A stretch of 33,955 nucleotides of DNA, taken from Bacteroidaceae bacterium. Its GTDB lineage: Bacteria > Bacteroidota > Bacteroidia > Bacteroidales > Bacteroidaceae. The translations under genes were made by a program, and so were the position numbers. Shown piece after piece: positions 7,229 through 13,484 of this stretch. The stretch lies in NCBI GenBank assembly GCA_017458585.1, contig JAFTAJ010000021.1, forward strand, positions 1-33,955. The letters run 5' to 3'. Positions within the stretch are counted from its first letter, which is position 1, and each line of letters starts with the position of its first letter. The notes beneath the pieces are model-generated. The model ran no database searches, was not told the DNA's origin, and worked only from the letters and a program-made list of their open reading frames with translations.

Positions 7229-8386
7229 ATGATTATCGGAATACCCAAAGAGATTATGCACGACGAGGCTCGTGTGGCAGCAACGCCCCAGACGGTGGGC
7301 GAGTTTGTGAACGAAGGGCATCAGGTGCTCGTGGAGCGCCATGCCGGTGACGGAGCGCTCTATCATGACGAGGACTACATCAAGGCGGGAGCCGAGATGG
7401 TGGACGACCCGCAGGACATCTACGACCGCGCTGAGATGATACTCAAGGTCAAGGAGCCGCTGATGAACGAGGCCAAGGGCAAGCACGAGGTTGACATGAT
7501 GCACCGCGGCCAGTACCTCATCACCTTTATCCATCCCGCCTCGCCCGTCAACCACGAGATGGTGAAGCGGCTGACGGCGCAGGGCGTCACCGCCATCACC
7601 CTCGACGGCATCCCCCGTATCTCGCGTGCCCAGAACATGGACGCGCTGACCTCCATGTCCACCTGCGCCGGCTACAAGGGCATACTGATGGCCGCCAACA
7701 TGATGACCACCTTCGTGCCGTCGATGTTCACTGCCGTCGGTCAGATAAAGCCCGCCAAGGTGATGGTCATCGGTGTGGGAGTGGCAGGCCTGCAGGCCTT
7801 GGCTACCGCCAAGCGCCTTGGTGCCATCACCTATGCCGCCGACATACGCCCCATGGCAGTAGAGAACGCAGGGTCGCTGGGTGCCAAGACCGTTGACACC
7901 ACGGTGCCTGCCGAGCTCGCCGTTGCCGAGGGCGGCTACGCCAAGCGACTGCCCGCCGATGTGCTCATTCAGGAGCAGGAGGCGCTGAAGGCCACAATCC
8001 AGGAGATGGACATAGTGTTCTGCTCCGCGCTAATCCCCGGCAAGATAGCCCCCATCATCATCACAGAGGAGATGGTCAAGGGCATGAAGAAGGGAGCCGT
8101 CATCGTTGACATCTCCATCGACCAGGGCGGCAACTGCGAGCTCACCCCCAAGGGCGGCATAGAGCAGAAGTACGGCGTCACCCTGATGGGCGTGAAGAAC
8201 ATACCCGGACTGCTGCCCACCAGCTCCACATGGATGTTCTCCAACAACCTCCACAATCTGGTGAAATATCTGGTGAAAGACGGCCAAGTGGTGCTCGACC
8301 GCGAGGACGAGATAATACGCAGCTCGCTGGTGTGCATCGACGGACAGCTCGTCCATGCGGGAGCTCGCGAAGCAATGGGGCTATAA
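7229..8386 (+). CDS. pntAA: NAD(P) transhydrogenase alpha subunit, part 1 (NAD-binding domain I)
   Basis: This 385-residue protein is the soluble domain I of proton-translocating transhydrogenase, which binds NAD(H) and passes hydride to NADP+ on domain III. It starts MIIGIPKEIMHDEARVAATP, typical of the AlaDH/PNT family. RISRAQNMDALTSM (130-143) is the signature loop and GVGVAGLQA (182-190) the Rossmann glycine motif. It ends before any membrane helix, so this is the split form in which the helices are a separate PntAB. pntAB begins about 30 nt downstream and pntB follows, so the three genes form one operon supplying NADPH from NADH and the proton gradient. The region upstream (6952-7228) contains only arrays, promoter and leader hairpin. 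Confidence 0.95.
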   Translation: MIIGIPKEIMHDEARVAATPQTVGEFVNEGHQVLVERHAGDGALYHDEDYIKAGAEMVDDPQDIYDRAEMILKVKEPLMNEAKGKHEVDMMHRGQYLITFIHPASPVNHEMVKRLTAQGVTAITLDGIPRISRAQNMDALTSMSTCAGYKGILMAANMMTTFVPSMFTAVGQIKPAKVMVIGVGVAGLQALATAKRLGAITYAADIRPMAVENAGSLGAKTVDTTVPAELAVAEGGYAKRLPADVLIQEQEALKATIQEMDIVFCSALIPGKIAPIIITEEMVKGMKKGAVIVDISIDQGGNCELTPKGGIEQKYGVTLMGVKNIPGLLPTSSTWMFSNNLHNLVKYLVKDGQVVLDREDEIIRSSLVCIDGQLVHAGAREAMGL

Positions 8387-8411
8387 GATTGAAGAATTGA
8401 AAAATTGAAAT
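8387..8411. repeat. AATTGAA heptamer array between pntAA and pntAB
   Basis: GATTGAA-GAATTGAA-AAATTGAAAT is the TCAATTT class in reverse complement. This orientation would contain TGA if translated, and it is here non-coding. Confidence 0.65.
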
Positions 8412-8415
8412 AGGG

Positions 8416-8748
8416 ATGATACATCCGTTGATACTTATCGCCGTATTCGTGGTGAGCACAGTGCTGGGCTACTTCATCATCCGTACCGTCCCCAGCCTGC
8501 TGCACACCCCCTTGATGTCGGGCATGAACGCCCTGTCGGGAGTGACCATAGTCGGCGCAATCGGTGCCACGGGCATCGCCTTCCTGAGTGGCGACGGCTG
8601 GGGGGCGCAGGTGGCAGGCATGGCCGCTATCATCTTGGCTGCCGTCAACGTGTTTGGTGGCTTTGGCGTTACTCACCGCATGCTGATGATGTTCCGGAAG
8701 AAGAAGTCAGAGAAGTTAAAGAAGTTAACGGGAGTTATCGGGAGTTAA
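8416..8748 (+). CDS. pntAB: NAD(P) transhydrogenase alpha subunit, part 2 (membrane domain II)
   Basis: A 110-residue membrane protein with three to four predicted helices (LILIAVFVVSTVLGYFII, MNALSGVTIVGAIGATGIAFL, AGMAAIILAAVNVFGGFGV). The conserved HTPLMSGMNALSGV and FGVTHRMLMMF are diagnostic for the alpha-subunit share of the proton channel. It pairs with PntB helices. The last residues (EKLKKLTGVIGS) are encoded by the first units of a 10-bp repeat array, so the C-terminal tail and stop codon come from repeat DNA. Confidence 0.92.
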   Translation: MIHPLILIAVFVVSTVLGYFIIRTVPSLLHTPLMSGMNALSGVTIVGAIGATGIAFLSGDGWGAQVAGMAAIILAAVNVFGGFGVTHRMLMMFRKKKSEKLKKLTGVIGS

Positions 8749-8847
8749 CAGGAGTTAGCGGACGATACCTGTTTTCGTTCCGGACTTGGGACATACGTCC
8801 GTTAACTTCCGCGGCTGAAAGCCGCTAACTTCCGTTAACTTCCTGAG
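8712..8847. repeat. Decamer array and inverted composite between pntAB and pntB
   Basis: Four GGAGTTAACG-type decamers are followed by a spacer and inverted copies (TCCGTTAACTTCC). GTTAGCGGACG (8754-8764) pairs with CGTCCGTTAAC (8796-8806), and GCGGCT-gaa-AGCCGC forms a hairpin at 8811-8825. The block overlaps the pntAB stop and ends about 25 nt before the pntB start. Confidence 0.75.
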
Positions 8848-8869
8848 CGAAGCGATAACTACTTTTTAT

Positions 8870-10408
8870 ATGGACTTTTATCAGATAATAATCAGTAGCG
8901 TGCTTGCAGCAACGGTGTTGCTGGGCATCTCCATGATGTCGCGCGTCAGGACAGCCGTGGCGGGCAATTTCCTGTCGGCCGTAGCCTTGCTGACGGGCAT
9001 CGGCGTCACCCTTCTGTTCGCCGGCATCATCACCGTGTGGACACTCTGGGTGGCCATAGCGACAGGAGCCCTCATCGGCAGCCTCCTTGCGCAGCGCGTC
9101 AAGATGATACAGATGCCCCAGATGGTGGCGCTGTTTAACGGTCTTGGTGGTGGCGCATCAGCTCTGGTGGGCATGATGACGCTCAAAGGGTCAATGTTGA
9201 ATGTTGAATGTTTAATGTTTAATGTGGCCGCTGCCCTTCTGGCCATCGCCGTGGGTATGGTCACCCTTGTGGGCAGCCTCGTGGCCGCCGGCAAGCTCCA
9301 CCGCGTGCTGCCCCAGCGGCCTCTGGTGTGGAAAGGCCACACAGCCGTCACCCTCCTGCTGCTGGCCGTCACCGTGGCAGGCATCGTGTTGGGCACGCTC
9401 AACGCTCAATGGCCCTCCCCCTTTAGGGGGAGTGAGGAGGGGGTCTGTCAACTCTCAATCATCATCGTTGCCGCTGCCTCGTCACTCTTCGGACTCTACT
9501 TCTCAGTCCGTGTGGGCGGTGCCGACATGCCCATCACCATCTCCCTGCTCAACTCCCTGTCGGGCGTGGCGGGCTCCATCGCCGGCATGGCCATCGGCGA
9601 CGTCTTCCTCGTGGCCGTGGGCGGCATCGTCGGAGCCTCCGGCCTGCTGCTGACCCAGATAATGTGCCGCGCCATGAACCGCTCGCTCCTGAGAATCTTG
9701 TTGCCACAGGGAGTCAACAGTTCAACAGTAAACAGTCAACAGTCAACAGTCAACAGTCAATTAGAACAACGTGTTATGGATTTGGAAAAAAGAATACAAG
9801 AATTGGAAGCCATCGTCACCAAGCTCGAAGAGAGAGTGCAGAAGTTGCAAGACAGAGAACAGAGCACTCCCCCTTTAGAGGGAGCGGGGAGGGGATCTGC
9901 TCAATCCTCCTCCTCCGTTCTCTCCTCAGCCAAGGACGTCATCATCGTGCCCGGCTACGGCATGGCCCTGGCACAGGCGCAGCATCAGGTGCGCCAGTTG
10001 GCAGACAAGTTGGAGAGTCGTGGAGCCCGTGTGCGCTTCGCCATTCACCCTGTGGCAGGTCGTATGCCCGGTCATATGAACGTGCTGCTGGCTGAGGCCG
10101 ATGTCGATTATGAGAAGCTCTACGAGATGGATGCCATCAACGACGATTTCGCCAAGACGGATGCCGTGGTGGTGGTAGGAGCCAGCGATGTGCTCAATCC
10201 TGCAGCCCGCAATGCTGAGGGCACCCCCATCTACGGCATGCCCGTGCTCAACGTTGACGAAGCCCCCGAGGTCATCATCTGCAACTACGACCTCAAGCCC
10301 GGCTATGCCGGAGTGGACAACCCCCTCTACACGCGCCCCCACGGCATCCACCTCGAGCTCGGCGACGCCAAGGAAACGCTCACGCGCCTCATCGCACAGA
10401 TAGGGTAG
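8870..10408 (+). CDS. pntB: NAD(P) transhydrogenase beta subunit with four repeat cassettes
   Basis: PntB carries most of the membrane channel (domain II) and the NADP(H)-binding domain III. Channel motifs include MPQMVALFNGLGGGASALVG (82-101), GSLVAAGKL and GADMPITISLLNSLSGVAGS (217-236). Domain III (about 355-512) shows VPGYGMALAQAQ, HPVAGRMPGHMNVLLAEA, VGASDVLNPAA and KPGYAGVDNPLY, all NADP-binding signatures. At 512 residues it exceeds the common ~460. The excess sits at 106-119 (GSMLNVECLMFNV), 178-197 (a GC-rich palindromic cassette), 281-297 (CAACAGT heptamers) and 330-346 (a second palindromic cassette). Residues 298-330 form a heptad-rich coiled coil between the last two. All insertions are in frame and fall in loops or in the flexible domain II-III linker. 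Start is ATG 8870. Confidence 0.93.
   Translation: MDFYQIIISSVLAATVLLGISMMSRVRTAVAGNFLSAVALLTGIGVTLLFAGIITVWTLWVAIATGALIGSLLAQRVKMIQMPQMVALFNGLGGGASALVGMMTLKGSMLNVECLMFNVAAALLAIAVGMVTLVGSLVAAGKLHRVLPQRPLVWKGHTAVTLLLLAVTVAGIVLGTLNAQWPSPFRGSEEGVCQLSIIIVAAASSLFGLYFSVRVGGADMPITISLLNSLSGVAGSIAGMAIGDVFLVAVGGIVGASGLLLTQIMCRAMNRSLLRILLPQGVNSSTVNSQQSTVNSQLEQRVMDLEKRIQELEAIVTKLEERVQKLQDREQSTPPLEGAGRGSAQSSSSVLSSAKDVIIVPGYGMALAQAQHQVRQLADKLESRGARVRFAIHPVAGRMPGHMNVLLAEADVDYEKLYEMDAINDDFAKTDAVVVVGASDVLNPAARNAEGTPIYGMPVLNVDEAPEVIICNYDLKPGYAGVDNPLYTRPHGIHLELGDAKETLTRLIAQIG
9190..9226 (+). repeat. In-frame cassette in pntB (ATGTTGA/ATGTTTA heptamers)
   Basis: Five units read ATG TTG A, AT GTT GA, A TGT TTA and so on. 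The third unit, whose phase would give TGA if it were ATGTTGA, is ATGTTTA instead. Translated as SMLNVECLMFNV. Confidence 0.78.
9412..9462 (+). repeat. In-frame palindromic cassette in pntB, homologous to that in trmN6
   Basis: TCCCCCTTTAGGGGGAG is followed by GAGGAGGGGGTCTGTCAA and a CAATTTT-like end. It is translated SPFRGSEEGVCQLSI against LPIEGESEGVCQFSI in TrmN6: same strand and same frame. Confidence 0.85.
9715..9760 (+). repeat. In-frame CAACAGT heptamer array in pntB
   Basis: Six to seven CAACAGT units (one with an extra T, one AAACAGT) are translated as NSSTVNSQQSTVNSQ. CAACAGT is stop-free in every frame, whereas its reverse complement would give TGA. Confidence 0.85.
9853..9905 (+). 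repeat. Second palindromic cassette in pntB (linker)
   Basis: GAGAACAGAGC followed by ACTCCCCCTTTAGAGGGAG and CGGGGAGGGGATCTGCTCAA, translated REQSTPPLEGAGRGSAQS. It belongs to the same class as 5348-5383 and 9412-9450 but is more diverged. Confidence 0.75.
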
Positions 10409-10533
10409 CAGGACACACAACTCAATACGGGAGGATTTTTTTGTTATTCCGTTAAGATTTTTTGCGGAAAATGGGGTCATTATATTAGGATAGCGCAAAG
10501 AAATGCGAATCCGTAATTCGGTTAGATGACGCG

Positions 10534-11070
10534 ATGAAAGACGTCAAGACACAACTCATGCAATTGGCAGATCTGATGCAGGCGGAGCGTAGCAATATGC
10601 TGCGCTATGCCTGCTATCGCCTTGGTGACCCTGAGGAGGCGGCCGATGTGTTGCAAGATGTCTATATCAGTGTGCATACACAGATATACAATGACGATAG
10701 CGTCAAGATACTCAATTTGAAGAGCTACCTTTTCCGTTCGCTTTCAAACCATTGTATTGACCGATTACAAAACCGGTCTAAAAGAATAGTGCTAAGTATT
10801 GACACTGTGCATGACATTGCAGATGTGTCGGAAGAATACTCCGAGGCTGACTATGTGCGTGTGACAAAGATGCTTGCTCTACTGCCGGAGGAGCAAGCTG
10901 AGGTTATACGCCTTCGCATATATGGTGGCAAATCTTTTGTTGATATCGCCGCCATACTTGCTTTGCCGCTATCTACTGTGAAATCGCGCTTCATCTATGG
11001 TCTCAACAAACTGCGAAAATATATGAATGAAGAAAGCACGGTTTCTCATATCAAACATTTACAGCCATGA
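10534..11070 (+). CDS. ECF-type RNA polymerase sigma factor
   Basis: A 178-residue group IV sigma factor. Region 2 covers about 15-90 with DPEEAADVLQDVYISVH (core binding and -10 recognition) and NLKSYLFRSLSNHCID. Region 4 covers about 115-165 with LPEEQAEVIRLRIYGGKSFVDIAAILALPLSTVKSRFIYGLNKLR, a classical helix-turn-helix for the -35 element. Its stop overlaps the start of the anti-sigma gene (ATGA at 11067-11070), the usual translational coupling of such pairs. It probably directs this locus and perhaps the outer-membrane gene downstream. The sequence looks more AT-rich than the pnt genes before it. No clear vegetative promoter is visible in 10409-10533, which fits autoregulation. Confidence 0.95.
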   Translation: MKDVKTQLMQLADLMQAERSNMLRYACYRLGDPEEAADVLQDVYISVHTQIYNDDSVKILNLKSYLFRSLSNHCIDRLQNRSKRIVLSIDTVHDIADVSEEYSEADYVRVTKMLALLPEEQAEVIRLRIYGGKSFVDIAAILALPLSTVKSRFIYGLNKLRKYMNEESTVSHIKHLQP

Positions 11071-12407
11071 CATGCAAGGTATTTAACGAAAAAATAGCCG
11101 ACCTCTTTGACGTAAATGTTAATGCGCAGGATAAGGCTGAGTTTGAGCGACACATGGAGCAATGTTCAGAGTGTCGCACCGCCTATGAGGAGCTGTGTGC
11201 GGTTTATGCCATGTTGCAGCCCTCAGCAAAGACTCAACATGAACTTGACGAGATAAGCACTAACGTTACTTTTGCCAAGTCTCCGACCAAGAAGAGGAAA
11301 ATATGGTGGGCTGTGGCTGCATCGGTGATATTCCTACTTGGTGTATTTGTCGGTTTAAACAACTTCTTCACTTCTTCGGCTACGGCGGCTTCCCAGAACT
11401 CTATTGCCCTTTTTGATAAGGCTATCACCTACGTACAGAACGTGGGCAGTTTCCAGATGGAGGTTTTTGTTCGCACCAATCCAGAGGAGAATTTCTTTGA
11501 CATTCACCCGGACAAGGATTTCATTAAGTCTCGTGTTCAGCTGATGCGTCAGGCAGACACTGTTCTCTACCGTATAGAAAGAGAGGTGGAGCACGGTCGC
11601 GTAATCGTCTGCGATGGAAAGGCGCAATACATGTTTGTAAAGAATGGTACTCGATATGTCAAGGGCAATCTGGGGTCAGATTTCCTTGGTATGTATGGTA
11701 ACTTGCTTTATCCCGACCGCTTGCTACAGATGCAGAAGTTTGCCATTGAATTGGCAGGAGATAACACCGTGCTAAGAAGCGAAACAGATTCTACTATAGT
11801 TGTAGTGGTGGAAGGCACGGAATGGGATGATAACCTGCAAGAGATATACGCCACCGGACATCGGGGGCGAAACCACGTAACGATAGAAAATGTGTTCTCT
11901 AAGCCTGATGGCTTGCTGCGCTCTGTGAAATATTGGTTGCATAAGGATGGCAATAAAATCCTCGTGCTTTACACGGGTGCGATACAATACAACCCTGCGC
12001 TGAGCAGAAAGGCCATCACAGCTTTGCCGGACGAATACTCCCATCCTGCAACGGAGGGTGGGGTATATGACATGACCAAAGTTTCAGAGATAGAGGACGA
12101 AGAACTGGCACAGTTGCAGAAGGAAAGCCCAGTGCAGACAGCCGCCCGTTTGCTTGCCGCATTCACCTCGGGACGTGCGGAAGATGTAAAGGAAAATCTT
12201 GCCGGTTATGTTGGCAATATAGATAAGATTAACAAGAGAATGAAAGGATGCAAGTTCCGTGAGCTAAGGGAACTGAAAGTGGAGGATTATGTCGGAGTGT
12301 ATATAGTCTATACTCTGGAGTACCCCGACGGTGCGACTTCTCAGATGCACCTTGCCTTGCGCAACGATAATCCCCGGCATGTATGGCTTCTTGACGGAGG
12401 ACTATAG
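11067..12407 (+). CDS. Transmembrane anti-sigma factor with zinc-type domain and large periplasmic domain
   Basis: The 446-residue protein starts with a cytoplasmic zinc-binding anti-sigma (ZAS) domain: His29-x3-Cys33-x2-Cys36 in ERHMEQCSECRTAYEEL. A single membrane helix lies at about 79-98 (KIWWAVAASVIFLLGVFVGL). The remaining ~345 residues should be periplasmic. They contain FQMEVFVRTNPEENFFDIHPDKDF, resembling lipoprotein-carrier-like beta folds, and end NPRHVWLLDGGL. It presumably holds the sigma factor until a periplasmic signal leads to release or proteolysis. The same periplasmic architecture appears without ZAS and helix in the next gene, so both may bind the same ligand or partner. 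Overlap with the sigma gene and absence of any other partner make the pairing secure; the signal is unknown. Confidence 0.85.
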   Translation: MTCKVFNEKIADLFDVNVNAQDKAEFERHMEQCSECRTAYEELCAVYAMLQPSAKTQHELDEISTNVTFAKSPTKKRKIWWAVAASVIFLLGVFVGLNNFFTSSATAASQNSIALFDKAITYVQNVGSFQMEVFVRTNPEENFFDIHPDKDFIKSRVQLMRQADTVLYRIEREVEHGRVIVCDGKAQYMFVKNGTRYVKGNLGSDFLGMYGNLLYPDRLLQMQKFAIELAGDNTVLRSETDSTIVVVVEGTEWDDNLQEIYATGHRGRNHVTIENVFSKPDGLLRSVKYWLHKDGNKILVLYTGAIQYNPALSRKAITALPDEYSHPATEGGVYDMTKVSEIEDEELAQLQKESPVQTAARLLAAFTSGRAEDVKENLAGYVGNIDKINKRMKGCKFRELRELKVEDYVGVYIVYTLEYPDGATSQMHLALRNDNPRHVWLLDGGL

Positions 12408-12438
12408 CAGGTGATGCTTGTTTTGAGTTAAGTAGTAT

Positions 12439-12470
12439 AACCGGCAGATAATTGTCTGCCGGTTGTTTTA
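12439..12470 (+). terminator. Strong hairpin terminator after the anti-sigma gene
   Basis: AACCGGCAGA-taattg-TCTGCCGGTT is a perfect 10-bp stem followed by GTTTTATA. It stands 30 nt behind the anti-sigma stop and would reduce transcription into the next two genes. Confidence 0.75.
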
Positions 12471-12566
12471 TACTTATGGCAGATAGCATTTTTAATACGA
12501 GGGTTAAAACTTTCCTGCTTTCTTGCAGTCTTTATGGTAGAAAGGGCAAACCTAAACGACTAAACA

Positions 12567-13484
12567 ATGAACAGAACTAAACGGATTTTAATGAGCGCAG
12601 CAGTGCTGGCTATTTACGGACTCGCTTGTGCGGCAGGTGGCAACAGTGTAAGAGACTTGTTTCATATCCCAAAGTCAAATCAGGGTATAGGCAATCGTAA
12701 GATGGAATTGTATGTAAGGACCACATCTCCATGCGATTTTACAGACTTGAATCCTAAGGCCGACTGGACCAAGGTGGATTTCACTAAGAGGCGCGCTGCT
12801 TTCTTTTTTCACTATAATGCATTTATTCAGGCAGAAAAGAGAGTCTATTCCACCATGAAGAAGAGGAATGTGAAGATAACAGAAACCGACTCCACCATCA
12901 TTTACGACATTTCGGGAGATATGCACGATAAGACCTTATTCGGATTGTCAGTTGTCTCTGAGGAGTTATCGGGCAGGTATAGGATGCAGAATATCATGTC
13001 CAAAGAGAATAACCTACTCCTGTCTTTCAAGCTGTGGGGCACTCAGCGTAACGGCGACAGTATTCTGTTGATATACACAGACAATATACAGTACAATGTA
13101 AAGGAAGAGACCGATGCTTATATGCCATCTGGCTACATCCGTTCTGCCATGCCAGCCATGACCAAGGAGCGTGAGGCATTCTTGCGTGAGGAGTCTGCTG
13201 CGGCTGCGGCATCGCGGATACTCTCGGCACTGACGGCAGGTGATAGTCTTGAACTGCGAGAGGCGATGCATGGCTATGATATATCCAAACATATAAGGCA
13301 GCACAAAGGAGCGCGCATAGCAAAAATCAAGATGGTGACCAGCAAGAACCAAGACATCATGCTTACCTACAAGTTGTCATGGCCCAAGAGTGAGAAAAAG
13401 AATACTGAGAGTCGCAACGGAGGTCGGATATACCTGCGTTATGACGCACGGAATAATTTATGGAGGGTCAATGGCGGTCTTTAG
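12567..13484 (+). CDS. Secreted paralogue of the anti-sigma periplasmic domain
   Basis: I know no named family. The 305-residue product begins MNRTKRILMSAAVLAIYGLACAAGG, a signal peptide; the Cys could make it a lipoprotein although the lipobox is poor. The mature part aligns by eye with the periplasmic part of the preceding anti-sigma factor: RKMELYVRTTSPCDFTDLNP against FQMEVFVRTNPEENFFDIHP, TDNIQYNV against TGAIQYNP, and the C-terminal NNLWRVNGGL against RHVWLLDGGL. It therefore looks like a duplication of the sensory part without ZAS domain or membrane helix. It lies behind a terminator hairpin and overlaps the next gene by 14 nt, so it is translationally linked to the outer-membrane protein. 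A role as soluble sensor, competitor or chaperone is inference. Confidence 0.75.
   Translation: MNRTKRILMSAAVLAIYGLACAAGGNSVRDLFHIPKSNQGIGNRKMELYVRTTSPCDFTDLNPKADWTKVDFTKRRAAFFFHYNAFIQAEKRVYSTMKKRNVKITETDSTIIYDISGDMHDKTLFGLSVVSEELSGRYRMQNIMSKENNLLLSFKLWGTQRNGDSILLIYTDNIQYNVKEETDAYMPSGYIRSAMPAMTKEREAFLREESAAAAASRILSALTAGDSLELREAMHGYDISKHIRQHKGARIAKIKMVTSKNQDIMLTYKLSWPKSEKKNTESRNGGRIYLRYDARNNLWRVNGGL

Noticed and set aside
9713-9760. Short regular repeats suggesting a CRISPR array
   Set aside because: The period is 7 bp without spacers, and no cas genes are in the window.
8870-10408. Frameshift or pseudogene in pntB because of low-complexity stretches
   Set aside because: The frame is continuous and all domain II and III motifs are intact on both sides of each insertion.
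13390-13470. Upstream start (ATG 13390) for the barrel protein
   Set aside because: It would place 27 residues before a good signal peptide and overlap the previous gene by about 95 nt; ATG 13471 fits better.
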